From NCBI GenBank assembly GCA_036478595.1, contig JAZGEF010000069.1, positions 1 to 64,000 on the forward strand: a DNA stretch of 64,000 nt, read 5' to 3'. The stretch comes from Granulosicoccus sp036478595. GTDB lineage: Bacteria; Pseudomonadota; Gammaproteobacteria; Granulosicoccales; Granulosicoccaceae. Made by a program: the position numbers and the translations under genes. How positions within the stretch are numbered: the stretch's first letter is position 1; each line of letters starts with the position of its first letter. Shown in pieces: positions 34,231 through 43,178 of this stretch. A model generated the notes under the pieces. The model saw nothing but the letters and a program-made list of their open reading frames with translations, did no database searches and was not told the origin of the DNA.

Positions 34231-35100
34231 TTATAGAATTAGTTTTTTCTCGCTCGGCTCGAGATTGTCGTAGTTCCACAACATCTTGCCAGAGACGATC
34301 TTTTTAAAATGATCAACACCTTTATCAGGCATCATCCGATACTGCTGAAGCTTTCGCGTCAGCCAGGCTTTATCAATATCAGTGAGTTCTTCTTCTACCG
34401 CATCAACACCACAAGATCTGATTTCACCGCCGACGTAAATTGTGCCGTCGTACATTGAATCACCCAAGTTCTTACCAGCGTTACCGCATACAACCAGACG
34501 GCCACGCTGCATCATGAAACCAGACAATGCACCTGTATCGCCACCAACGAGGATTGTGCCACCCTTCATATCGATACCAGTACGTGAGCCAACCGAACCT
34601 CTGCAGACAAGATCACCACCACGAATAGCAGCACCAAAAGTAGAGCCAGCATTCTTATCGATTACGACAGTACCCGACATCATGTTCTCACCACATGACC
34701 AACCTACTCGGCCTTTGATGTGAACATTAGGACCGTCGATTAGGCCAACAGCAAAGTAGCCTAGTGAACCATCGATGACCAGCTTTAGGCGGTTAAGAAT
34801 ACCGACACCGACCGAGTGCATACCACGAGGATTCTTAATCGTTATCGTGCCTACACCTTCTTCCATCATTGCCGAGAGCTTGTTATTGAGCTCAGTGGTA
34901 GTTAAGCCGTCAGTTTCAATTTCCTCATGTTTGTTATAATAAACATCAGGAGCCCACGGATAGGTAAAGCGCTCTTCTTCGTCCGGATTAAATTCGATCA
35001 GTAGTGATCGACCAAACAAAGGTTCTGTCGTTAGACCAAGCTCTTTGACTCGTTCTTCTTGAGTCATTGCAGCTAGTTCGGTATCGCTTAAGCCTGCCAT
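34231..35100 (-). CDS. mgsB: N-methylglutamate synthase subunit B-like (GXGXG domain)
   Basis: A 289-residue protein with the right-handed beta-helix of the glutamate synthase C-terminal domain. Repeats of Gly pairs recur: GRVGWSCGENMMSGTVVID, GGDLVCRGSVGSRTGIDMKGG, VGGDTGALSGFMMQRGR and VCGNAGKNLGDSMYDG. It supplies the structural GXGXG subunit beside amidotransferase and FMN subunits. The first 70 residues form an extra N-terminal part compared with the shortest MgsB/GlxC proteins. Its start overlaps the mgsA-like gene by 13 bases. Confidence 0.85.
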   Translation of the reverse strand: MAGLSDTELAAMTQEERVKELGLTTEPLFGRSLLIEFNPDEEERFTYPWAPDVYYNKHEEIETDGLTTTELNNKLSAMMEEGVGTITIKNPRGMHSVGVGILNRLKLVIDGSLGYFAVGLIDGPNVHIKGRVGWSCGENMMSGTVVIDKNAGSTFGAAIRGGDLVCRGSVGSRTGIDMKGGTILVGGDTGALSGFMMQRGRLVVCGNAGKNLGDSMYDGTIYVGGEIRSCGVDAVEEELTDIDKAWLTRKLQQYRMMPDKGVDHFKKIVSGKMLWNYDNLEPSEKKLIL

Positions 35101-36023
35101 ACTCGCACCTCCTCGTCGTAAGGGTCAGTTGTATCAATTTCGTGTGGAAGAATCGCGCGAATCGCAATCTCTTCTGATGCCATTGCTATTAGCTCATCAC
35201 TTTCAAACAACACGAGAGGCTTGGCGGCCATAGTATCTTTAGCCATACCCAGTTGATCTTTAGTGGCGACAAGGTAAGTAAACACACCATCAATCTCTTG
35301 GATAGAACGCTTTAGGCTTTCTTCTAGCTCAACACCATTGGCAAGATTATCCGCTGTGTATACCGCAAGTAATTCTGAATCGCAGTTAGACATAAAACGA
35401 TGCCCTTTGCGTTCCATCTGGCGGCGCATGATCCAGTAGTTTGTGATTTGGCCATTGTGTACAACAGACACATCGTTGTACGGGAATGCCCAGTAAGGGT
35501 GAGCTGAACGAATATCAACATCAGACTCAGTCGCCATACGAGTATGGCCAATAGCGTGTGTGCCTTTGAAGTCATTAAGGCCATAGGTTTCAGCTACTTC
35601 ACGAGCATCACCTAAGTCCTTAATTAGCTCAAGGCCATTACCCATAGAAAGCACTTCAACACCTTCAGTTTCTTCGATGTGCCTAGCTAGCTCTTCCGTG
35701 TCACCGCTATGTGTGATCACATATCGCAATGCGTAAGGTGTTGCTTCATCTTTAGATTTTACAACCGCCTTGTGTTCAGCAAGAATCGCCTCAACTGTCG
35801 CAATTCGGCCTGAGAGTACGTCTACGATTCCACGACCGCGATCCATGTCTTCGCGTTCCGCTACTTTAACGCGCATGACATAGTCACCCGCCGTTGGCTC
35901 TCCATAGACAGCATATCCTGTTGAATCAGGGCCCCGATGTTTCAGGGCCTGCAACATAGCTGTCATTTCAGAACCAACATTAGAGCTTTTGCCCTTATGT
36001 ATGAGTCCAGCTATTCCGCACAT
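35088..36023 (-). CDS. mgsA: N-methylglutamate synthase subunit A-like (class II amidotransferase)
   Basis: A 311-residue glutamine amidotransferase of the Ntn type. Cys2 directly follows the initiator Met (MCGIAGLIHKG), the usual nucleophile. HRGPDSTGYAVYG, AIGHTRMATESDVDIRSAHPY and VVHNGQITNYW complete the active site. In MgsA/GlxB this subunit is thought to handle the glutamyl-amide substrate, here plausibly gamma-glutamylmethylamide from the preceding synthetase. It overlaps mgsB by 13 bases and lies 85 bases after gmaS. Confidence 0.88.
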   Translation of the reverse strand: MCGIAGLIHKGKSSNVGSEMTAMLQALKHRGPDSTGYAVYGEPTAGDYVMRVKVAEREDMDRGRGIVDVLSGRIATVEAILAEHKAVVKSKDEATPYALRYVITHSGDTEELARHIEETEGVEVLSMGNGLELIKDLGDAREVAETYGLNDFKGTHAIGHTRMATESDVDIRSAHPYWAFPYNDVSVVHNGQITNYWIMRRQMERKGHRFMSNCDSELLAVYTADNLANGVELEESLKRSIQEIDGVFTYLVATKDQLGMAKDTMAAKPLVLFESDELIAMASEEIAIRAILPHEIDTTDPYDEEVRVWQA

Positions 36024-36060
36024 ATCGCTTGTGCTCCTAAGTTTAAGTGTAAAAATAAAC

Positions 36061-36091
36061 TGATGGCCTAGAAAATACTAAGCCACCATCA
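36061..36091 (-). promoter_or_regulatory. Hairpin between gmaS- and mgsA-like genes
   Basis: TGATGG (36061-36066) pairs with CCATCA (36086-36091), with an extra GC-rich internal match, in the 85-base gap. No T-tract follows. It may dampen or process the transcript between synthetase and synthase genes. Confidence 0.3.
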
Positions 36092-36108
36092 AATAAGATT
36101 GCTGCTGC

Positions 36109-37587
36109 CTACGGCAAGCATTCCATGTAAGTGTCGTGATCCCACTCAGTAACAGATGAGTTAAATCGAGCCCACTCGTCTGACTTGTACTCGTGAAATA
36201 ATCCGTACATCTCACCAGGCATACCGCGCTGAACCACTTCATCAGCTGCTAGTGCTTCTAGTGCCGCACCTAATGTCAGTGGCAACTTCTTAACTTCTTT
36301 GCCATCTGCAATTGCATCATATATGTTGCGCTCTTCAGGCTCGCCTGGATCAAGTTTGTTAACAATGCCGTCGTCAGCCGCTGCAAGAATAGTTGAGCCC
36401 ATTAGGTAAGGGTTAACCATTGAATCTACAGAGCGATACTCGAAACGGCCAGGTGCCGATACACGCAAGCCTGTAGTACGGTTTTGGAAACCCCAATCAG
36501 CAAATACGGGTGCCCAAAAACCTGTATCCCATAAACGACGGTAGGAATTAACGGTTGAACAGCCAATGGCAGTTAGTGCTTGTAGGTGTTGCACGATGCC
36601 GCCGATCGCGTCCAGGCCAGCTTTACGCGGCATTTGAGGATCGTCTCCTTCAGGCATAAAGGTGTTTTCACCACCGCTAACGTACATATAGTTTTCAGCC
36701 ATGCCGGGCAGATTGGCTGGGTCATTACCGCACTTGACTAACTTGTCTTCACCGCCATTCCACAAGGACATATTGTGGTGACAACCCGATGCCGATACAC
36801 CTTCGAAAGGCTTCGTCATAAAGCATGCAAAGATGCCAAATTCACGCGCAACCTGAGCACAGATTTGACGATAGGTTGTTAAACGATCTGCGTTACGCAG
36901 TACATCGTCGTACATCCAGTTCAATTCGAGCTGGCCAGGTGCGTCTTCGTGATCGCCTTGGATCATATCCAAGCCCATTGCTCGCGAGTATTCCAACACT
37001 TTCATGTAGACCGGGCGCAGGCTTTCGAACTGATCAATGTGGTAGCAATAAGGCTTTGAGTAACCATGCTTTGGCTTGCCGTTCTCATCGTACTTAAGCC
37101 ACATCATTTCAGGTTCAGTACCAACACGTAGCTTCAGGCCATTATGTTTTTTGCTGAATTCGTCGTGCATACGGCGCAGGTTGCCACGCGAGTCAGCGGT
37201 TAGGTAAGCACCTGGATCAACTTTTTCTTCACGGTTGCGAAATAGTGTGCAATAGAAACGGCCTACGCGCTTATCCCAAGGCAATTGCATAAACGTTTCG
37301 CAGTCAGGCATACCAACCAGTTCGGCTGCTTCTGGGCCGTAACCAATGTAATCTCCGCCTCGATCCATAAACAAGTTTACTGTGGCTCCATAAACTAATT
37401 GGAAGCCTTTGTTAGCCACTGCTTCCCAGTGATCCGCTGGAATACCTTTACCTAATATTTTTCCGGTTAGAGATACAAACTGTAGGTACAGATACTCAAT
37501 ACCCAGTTCATCAATTTTGGCACGAACCTCTTTTATTTGTTGCTCGCGGCCTTCTGCACTTGCGTAATTTTGTAAATCAGTTCCCAC
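36109..37587 (-). CDS. gmaS: Glutamine synthetase-family enzyme, gamma-glutamylmethylamide synthetase-like
   Basis: A 492-residue GS-fold ligase in the GlnT/GmaS group. Visible elements are GTEPEMMW (metal-binding Glu), QGDHEDAPGQLELNW, a HHNMSLWNGG catalytic histidine string, RRLWDTGFWAP and APGRFEYRSVDS. GmaS joins methylamine to the gamma carboxyl of glutamate with ATP. Adjacent mgsABC-like genes support this reading over ordinary glutamine synthesis or GlnT activity. GTG 37587 is chosen because GGGAGG lies six bases upstream; an ATG 21 codons earlier has no such site. It stands 175 bases after the FAD oxidoreductase. Confidence 0.8.
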   Translation of the reverse strand: MGTDLQNYASAEGREQQIKEVRAKIDELGIEYLYLQFVSLTGKILGKGIPADHWEAVANKGFQLVYGATVNLFMDRGGDYIGYGPEAAELVGMPDCETFMQLPWDKRVGRFYCTLFRNREEKVDPGAYLTADSRGNLRRMHDEFSKKHNGLKLRVGTEPEMMWLKYDENGKPKHGYSKPYCYHIDQFESLRPVYMKVLEYSRAMGLDMIQGDHEDAPGQLELNWMYDDVLRNADRLTTYRQICAQVAREFGIFACFMTKPFEGVSASGCHHNMSLWNGGEDKLVKCGNDPANLPGMAENYMYVSGGENTFMPEGDDPQMPRKAGLDAIGGIVQHLQALTAIGCSTVNSYRRLWDTGFWAPVFADWGFQNRTTGLRVSAPGRFEYRSVDSMVNPYLMGSTILAAADDGIVNKLDPGEPEERNIYDAIADGKEVKKLPLTLGAALEALAADEVVQRGMPGEMYGLFHEYKSDEWARFNSSVTEWDHDTYMECLP

Positions 37588-37762
37588 GTGTTGCCTCCCA
37601 GAGGATTTGTTTGCTTGCGATGAAGCGGTATGCCTATCGCGACTTGTCATTCAGCGCCGATGTACTGCACTGGGCTTTGCCTAATTAACTATATTTTTAA
37701 CTACTTAATGGCTAAATACAAATAGCTCAACTTATGATAAATCTTTACTCGCTCTAAGTCGA

Positions 37763-39106
37763 TTAGCTCCAAGGAAAGGGGCTGCTCGACGTCGGATGTA
37801 ACTCGCCTTTGGCAAATCGATCGAACCTGAAGGGTTTTAGCAATTCTTGCTCGTCACCCAACACTTCATCAGCGACTAAGTGGCCTACGCCAAGCATCTT
37901 GTACCCGTGATTACTGTCAGCGATTATTGAAACGTTTTCATTAAACGTATCAAAAACAGGAAAACTATCGGCGGTAAAGCAACCAATGCCACCCGACGCT
38001 TCACGGTGATAGTTGTTTGAATGGCCTTCAAAACGCTTGTGACAATGTGCTAGTGCTGATACCCACATATGGGCAAAGTCAGTACTGGCAACAAACTCAG
38101 GGCTAGATGGGCCATACGGATCAATGGCTATGTCATCGACAGGGGTAGCGACCTTATAGGGAGCCGCACCACCTTGTATACCACCAAAATGCCAATCAGG
38201 TTTGTAGTAAATGCCCCACATATCTTCAGTGATCACCTTGCCATCAACATCAGAGATCAAGGGCGCGTCAGTATCAACGTGCAGTACTGGAGGCATCTCA
38301 CCGTTGTTCATCATCAACGTTTCAGGTTTAACATCTAGCACGCCCTCTTCAAGCTGCCAATAACGCCACATGTCCACATCATGGTGGACCTCTCCAGCTA
38401 AGTCTTTGACTTCTATCTGCTTAGGCAGCTCTAACATATTCCAAAAATCACGTACCCACGGGCCAGCACCGACCACCAATTTGTTGCATACAATAGTGCC
38501 CTTGTTGGTTTCAACTGATTTCACGGCTGACGATGCACTTTCTGTATTCAAGCCGGTGACTTCAACACCCGTCATTATGCGTACACCGAGATCTTCGGCT
38601 TTTTTGGCCAATGCATAAATGGCTTTGGTGTTATTAGAATAACCGCCTCTTTTTTCATGTAGTACCGATGTGATGTTTTGTGCTTGCCAATCGCTAAACA
38701 TATCTTTCATGTAGTCGCGGCATTTCGCTTCACCTTCAATGAAAACACTTTCGTAAGCAATGGCTTGTTGTTCTGAATAGATTTGAGCGACGTCTTCATG
38801 CATAGATTCACTGGAAATTTGCATATAACCAACAGGGTGATAGCTAAATGCTGCCATGTCGCTTTCCCAAACGCCAACTGAGTGCGCCATCAAGTTGCGC
38901 ATGGCTGGTTGGAAATAGTTATTACGAACAACGCCGCAAGCTATTCCAGATGCGCCGGCCGCAATGCCATCTTTATCGATAACCAATACACGACCTTCCA
39001 CTTTTTCACCCGCCGCCTGCAGGCGCTCAGCCAATCTCCATGCTGTTGATAAACCATGGATACCGGCGCCAATAATCAAGAATTCAGCTTGTTTGGGGAA
39101 CGCCAT
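37763..39106 (-). CDS. FAD-dependent oxidoreductase (sarcosine oxidase beta-like)
   Basis: A 447-residue DAO-family flavoprotein with the nucleotide-binding start FLIIGAGIHGLSTAWRLAE and the second strand VLVIDKDGIAAGASGIACGVV. The late motif SIIADSNHGYKMLGVGHLVADEV is at the position of the family flavin loop. It resembles SoxB/MgdA and DadA proteins and would oxidise an N-methyl amino acid or similar amine. It is first in the leftward cluster, divergent from the GntR regulator, so it may provide the dehydrogenase step for the synthase products. No delta, alpha or gamma subunits accompany it here. Confidence 0.83.
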   Translation of the reverse strand: MAFPKQAEFLIIGAGIHGLSTAWRLAERLQAAGEKVEGRVLVIDKDGIAAGASGIACGVVRNNYFQPAMRNLMAHSVGVWESDMAAFSYHPVGYMQISSESMHEDVAQIYSEQQAIAYESVFIEGEAKCRDYMKDMFSDWQAQNITSVLHEKRGGYSNNTKAIYALAKKAEDLGVRIMTGVEVTGLNTESASSAVKSVETNKGTIVCNKLVVGAGPWVRDFWNMLELPKQIEVKDLAGEVHHDVDMWRYWQLEEGVLDVKPETLMMNNGEMPPVLHVDTDAPLISDVDGKVITEDMWGIYYKPDWHFGGIQGGAAPYKVATPVDDIAIDPYGPSSPEFVASTDFAHMWVSALAHCHKRFEGHSNNYHREASGGIGCFTADSFPVFDTFNENVSIIADSNHGYKMLGVGHLVADEVLGDEQELLKPFRFDRFAKGELHPTSSSPFPWS

Positions 39107-39209
39107 AAAGAATTCACTAGTTGATAAGTAGATAGATGGCGAGAATAAATACTTCTGAACCGCATTGCAACCCGTTCTGATCCAAACTTTCGTCTTTTAT
39201 TCGTAATAG

Positions 39210-39238
39210 TGTATATTGGTTTTATATTGGACTATACA
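39210..39238. promoter_or_regulatory. Operator-like repeats upstream of the GntR gene
   Basis: TATATTGG occurs twice (39212-39219 and 39223-39230), 11 bp apart, inside a wider inverted repeat TGTATA (39210-39215)/TATACA (39233-39238). It ends 11 bases before the regulator start and lies in the 142-base divergent region. The 11-bp period puts the copies on one face of DNA. Autoregulation and control of the cluster are inference. Confidence 0.5.
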
Positions 39239-39248
39239 AGCTGCTTAC

Positions 39249-39938
39249 ATGACTGAAATCATTTCAATGAGACTAGGCTCAACCGAGATCGCCGGGTTGA
39301 TCAGAGCGGAAATTAAACAAGGTGATATTGGCCAGCATGATCGTCTACCACCAGAACGATTGTTAGCAGCAAAATACGGCGTTGCGCGAGGCACCATTCG
39401 CGAAGCTTTGAATCGCTTGGCTGAAGAGAATTTGGTGTCGATAAGGCCGGGCAGTGGTACCTATATTACTTACGACCCAGAGGCAGCTGCGCACACTGTG
39501 ATCATGTCCGCTCGCCCTCTTGAGCTCATCGATGCACGCTTTGCATTAGAGCCGCACCTGTGCCGCTTAGCTGTACTTCATGCTCGCACCCAAGATTTAG
39601 ATGAAATGGAAATACTAATGGAGCAGATGGAAACCTGTGGTGATGATGTGATCCGCTTTTCAGTGGCTGATACGCAGCTGCATACGAGCCTGGCAGAATC
39701 CACCGGCAATACTTTGTTGATCTGGGTTGTGTCTCAAATTAATTCGGTACGTAACCAACCCGAATGGTCGAATATGCGTCAGATAACACTTAACGCCGCG
39801 ACGATGGCGGTATACAACAGACAACATCGGCAAATTTTAACGGCGATACGCGCGCGAGAACCAGAAGCCGCGGCGGCGATGATGAAAGAACACCTGGAAA
39901 CCGCAAGGTTGTCGCTGACGCGATCAGCTTCAACCTAA
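39249..39938 (+). CDS. GntR-family (FadR subgroup) transcriptional regulator
   Basis: A 229-residue regulator with the winged helix RLPPERLLAAKYGVARGTIR followed by REALNRLAEENLVSIRPGSG, then a FadR C-terminal helical domain (ARFALEPHLCRLAVLHART and TQLHTSLAEST, where metal-binding Asp/His residues are expected). It is divergent from the FAD oxidoreductase and probably controls the amine cluster in response to a small carboxylate or amino acid. ATG 39249 is chosen; an earlier TTG would overlap the operator repeats. Confidence 0.85.
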   Translation: MTEIISMRLGSTEIAGLIRAEIKQGDIGQHDRLPPERLLAAKYGVARGTIREALNRLAEENLVSIRPGSGTYITYDPEAAAHTVIMSARPLELIDARFALEPHLCRLAVLHARTQDLDEMEILMEQMETCGDDVIRFSVADTQLHTSLAESTGNTLLIWVVSQINSVRNQPEWSNMRQITLNAATMAVYNRQHRQILTAIRAREPEAAAAMMKEHLETARLSLTRSAST

Positions 39939-41128
39939 TTTGGATGTTGCCTCTGCCAACGATATAATAACGATATCGATATCAGGCTTACGCCAAACAA
40001 GGCTCCTCCCCAAAGCAGAGCACTGTTTTGTACAAACAACGCCAGAGCGCTACTGCCCACCGTAGCAACTAGTGCACTGGTAGCGCCTCTTAGGGATGCC
40101 GCTAGCCCGGCTTTATCACCATGGGGTTGCATCAACATGGTCATCGAATTGGCTACCACCGAAAGATAACCCACTGCAAAAAAAGCAACTAGAAAGCTCA
40201 ACCAATATTCGTTTAGCCACCCCATCAAGGCAAACAACACTATCAACATGGTTGAGGTACCCATTATTAACGCCGCTATCAATGCCGTTTTAACGATTCC
40301 AACAATCGCTATTAGTTGATGATTCAGCAATTGCCCCACTATGATGCCGGTACCGTGCAAAGCAAATAGCACGGCAAACTTGGCACCCGTAATTCCAAAC
40401 TCGTTATTAAAAATGGCAGGGGATGTAGACACGATCAAGATCATTGCCACCGTAGTGATAGCGCTAAGCATCAAAAAATAACCAGACTGCGGATGAAATA
40501 GAATGGTTTTGCTGTTGCGCCACAGCACAGAAGGTTTTGTGGCATCAGCTGATGGAGTCTTATTTGTTTCAGGGGTGAGTAACAAAGCGAGTAGCAATAA
40601 CGCTGCATACACTGCCGTTGCATAAAACACGGTACGCCAACTACCACCTAGCTCAGCTAAGCCTACTCCGAGTAAGGGTGCAACGATTGGACCCACAGAA
40701 AAAATGCCGGTAGAGATCGCCATGCTACGCCCTAACTCACGCCCCGAGAACATATCCCGCAATATAGCGGTCGCAACCACGGGTGCAGCACCTACTGCAA
40801 AACCCTGCAATGCGCGCCCGACTAACAATTGCCTTAAAGAATCAGCTAAACCACAAACAATGGCGCCAACAATAAAAACAAACAAGGTGCCAGAGAGAAC
40901 AGGCTTACGGCCGTATTTATCGGATAAAGGGCCAAATACGAGGTTACCCACACCCATGAATAACAAGTACACAGTGACAATCAGTGGCATCGCCGATAAT
41001 GGGGACTGGAGTGAACTGGCTATAGCCGGAAAAAACGGCAAGCTAATATCAATTGAAAATGCCGTTAATGACATCAGTAAGCCGCAATAAATTACGTGAT
41101 ATTTGGGTTGATAGTTAGCGCTTGGCAC
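39935..41128 (-). CDS. MFS multidrug transporter, Bcr/CflA type
   Basis: A 397-residue inner-membrane exporter with twelve hydrophobic segments. The motif A loop FGPLSDKYGRKPVL after helix 2 and GRALQGFAVGAAPVVATAILRDMF (motif of helices 4-5) are Bcr/CflA drug:H+ antiporter signatures. Export of a drug-like or sulfonamide-type compound is expected of the family; the natural substrate is unknown. The start codon is GTG with a weak ribosome binding site. Its 3' end overlaps that of the GntR gene by four bases, convergently. Confidence 0.88.
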   Translation of the reverse strand: MPSANYQPKYHVIYCGLLMSLTAFSIDISLPFFPAIASSLQSPLSAMPLIVTVYLLFMGVGNLVFGPLSDKYGRKPVLSGTLFVFIVGAIVCGLADSLRQLLVGRALQGFAVGAAPVVATAILRDMFSGRELGRSMAISTGIFSVGPIVAPLLGVGLAELGGSWRTVFYATAVYAALLLLALLLTPETNKTPSADATKPSVLWRNSKTILFHPQSGYFLMLSAITTVAMILIVSTSPAIFNNEFGITGAKFAVLFALHGTGIIVGQLLNHQLIAIVGIVKTALIAALIMGTSTMLIVLFALMGWLNEYWLSFLVAFFAVGYLSVVANSMTMLMQPHGDKAGLAASLRGATSALVATVGSSALALFVQNSALLWGGALFGVSLISISLLYRWQRQHPN

Positions 41129-41174
41129 AGTTAGTCAACCAGGTGATGAATGCACAATTGTCTAAGCGTGGCAT

Positions 41175-42476
41175 CTATGTGCGATTATCTATAATACGCC
41201 GCGCCTTGCCCTGTGATCGTTCGACTCCGCCTTCTGGCTGCACCGACACCGCCGCGGAAATACCAATTGTGCTTTTTATAATCTGCGCAAGCTGCCCACC
41301 CGCAGAATTACCCGACTCATCGTCAATACCCAATGCAGGCTCAACAACAACAGTCATGGTGTCCATACGATCCGTTTTATCCAGCACAATTTGGTAGTGT
41401 GGAGCCAACTCCGGTAGCTTTGTTAAGAGCTCTTCTATTTGTGATGGAAATACATTTACCCCTCGAACGATCATCATATCGTCCGAGCGCCCGGTGATTT
41501 TTTCCATACGCCGCATACTGCGTGCAGTACCTGGCAACAGTTTTGTTAAATCTCTAGTGCGATAACGAATGATGGGAAAAGCTTCTTTAGTTAACGATGT
41601 AAACACCAACTCACCCTGCTCACCATCCGCGACCAACTCACCCGTGTCTGGATTGATAATTTCAGGATAAAAATGATCCTCCCATATGTGCAAGCCATCT
41701 TTAGTTTCAACGCACTCGTTAGCCACACCCGGGCCCATGACTTCTGACAAACCATAAATATCAACAGCGTGCATATCAAATGCGGTTTCTATTTCGGATC
41801 GAATCGCATTTGTCCAAGGCTCAGCTCCAAAGATGCCTACCTTTAATGCACTATTTGCAGGATCAATACCTTGACGACGATATTCATCCAAGATCGACAA
41901 CATATACGACGGCGTCACCATAATGATGTCGGCTTTAAAATCCTCAAGCAGCGTTACTTGTCGCTCGGTCATTCCGCCGGAAACCGGTATAACTTTACAA
42001 CCAAGTTTCTCAGCCCCGTAGTGCGCGCCTAAACCACCGGTAAACAAACCATAACCGTAAGACACATGAACCGTGTCGCCAGCCCTGCCACCTGATGCGC
42101 GTATGGAGCGAGCCATTACGTTACTCCAGGTGTTTATGTCATTTTGCGTATAGCCCACCACCGTAGGCTTGCCCGTAGTACCCGAGGACGCATGCACCCG
42201 CGCAACCTGATTCGATGGTACTGCGAACATGCCGAACGGATAGTTGTCACGCAAGTCGGCTTTAACGGTAAATGGAAATTTAGCTAAGTCGGCAAGCGTA
42301 TGCAGATCATCAGGATGTACGCCTTGCTGATCAAAGGATTGTTTGTAGTGCTTGACGTTGTTGTAAGCATGATTAAGTGACCACTTTAAGCGTTCAAGTT
42401 GCAATGCCGTTATTTCATCACGTGACGCAATTTCAATGGGTTCGAGATCCGATTTCGTGGGAGCTAGATCAAGCAT
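41175..42476 (-). CDS. paaK: Phenylacetate-CoA ligase
   Basis: A 433-residue ANL-family ligase that activates phenylacetate with ATP and CoA. The adenylation loop is ARVHASSGTTGKPTVVGYT. A5-like YGLSEVMGPG and the C-terminal RGVNVFPSQIEELL are characteristic of PaaK. Transcribed just before or with a PaaI-type thioesterase located 83 bases upstream. No paaABCDE genes are in the window, so downstream ring oxidation must be encoded elsewhere, or the enzyme acts on another arylacetate. Confidence 0.93.
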   Translation of the reverse strand: MLDLAPTKSDLEPIEIASRDEITALQLERLKWSLNHAYNNVKHYKQSFDQQGVHPDDLHTLADLAKFPFTVKADLRDNYPFGMFAVPSNQVARVHASSGTTGKPTVVGYTQNDINTWSNVMARSIRASGGRAGDTVHVSYGYGLFTGGLGAHYGAEKLGCKVIPVSGGMTERQVTLLEDFKADIIMVTPSYMLSILDEYRRQGIDPANSALKVGIFGAEPWTNAIRSEIETAFDMHAVDIYGLSEVMGPGVANECVETKDGLHIWEDHFYPEIINPDTGELVADGEQGELVFTSLTKEAFPIIRYRTRDLTKLLPGTARSMRRMEKITGRSDDMMIVRGVNVFPSQIEELLTKLPELAPHYQIVLDKTDRMDTMTVVVEPALGIDDESGNSAGGQLAQIIKSTIGISAAVSVQPEGGVERSQGKARRIIDNRT

Positions 42477-42559
42477 GTGTAGGCTCTATTAAATAATTAA
42501 ATTTAGTTGACACGCGTGAGTTGGCACGCATGAATCATGATTTGGATAATCTAGGGGAG

Positions 42560-43018
42560 TTAGCTTTGCAGATCAGGGAACATTTGACCACGTACGGTAC
42601 GCGAGTTGCCACGAAACTCTGCAATGACTTCATCATTTCGAGTGATTGTTACATCATAAATACCCGAGCGGCCTTCCCGCCAACGTTCTACAGCAGTGGC
42701 TATTAATGTGTCGTGCTCACGAGCCGGTTTTAAAAAACTGATGCTGCAGTGCTGCGCCACTGTAAATTGGTTGTAACCATTGCATGCAAACGCAAACGCA
42801 CTATCAGCCAGGGTGAACATCACGCCGCCGTGACAATTATGCTGTCCATTAAGCATGTCAGCTTTGACCACCATCGACAACATTGCCGTGCCAGAGCCTA
42901 CTGCATCCAACCTCATGCCCATGGCTTGCGAGCATTTGTCTGTTTTCCACATTAACGCAGCACAAGCCTCTGCAATTTTTTGCGGGTTCGACAAATCAGG
43001 AGTACGTTTATCGTCCAT
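42560..43018 (-). CDS. paaI: Hotdog-fold thioesterase PaaI
   Basis: A 152-residue single hotdog-domain protein. The family loop NCHGGVMFTLADSAFAFACN and the later RGNSRTVRG stand out. PaaI hydrolyses stalled hydroxyphenylacetyl-CoA intermediates and so rescues CoA in the phenylacetate pathway. It precedes paaK on the same strand, which supports the specific name. The ATG is followed by a short acidic tail before the fold. Confidence 0.9.
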   Translation of the reverse strand: MDDKRTPDLSNPQKIAEACAALMWKTDKCSQAMGMRLDAVGSGTAMLSMVVKADMLNGQHNCHGGVMFTLADSAFAFACNGYNQFTVAQHCSISFLKPAREHDTLIATAVERWREGRSGIYDVTITRNDEVIAEFRGNSRTVRGQMFPDLQS

Positions 43019-43178
43019 TCACTCACAGGTGTACCAATTGGCATTAAGATTGTAGACCTGAGGGCTGTGGAGGGTCAACAGGTAAAGCTGTCGACGCTAA
43101 ATATGCGATCTTCACCTCTTTAAACCACATATCATCCATGTTAGAGTCTGTTATATCGTCACTAAAGGTAATTTGATA

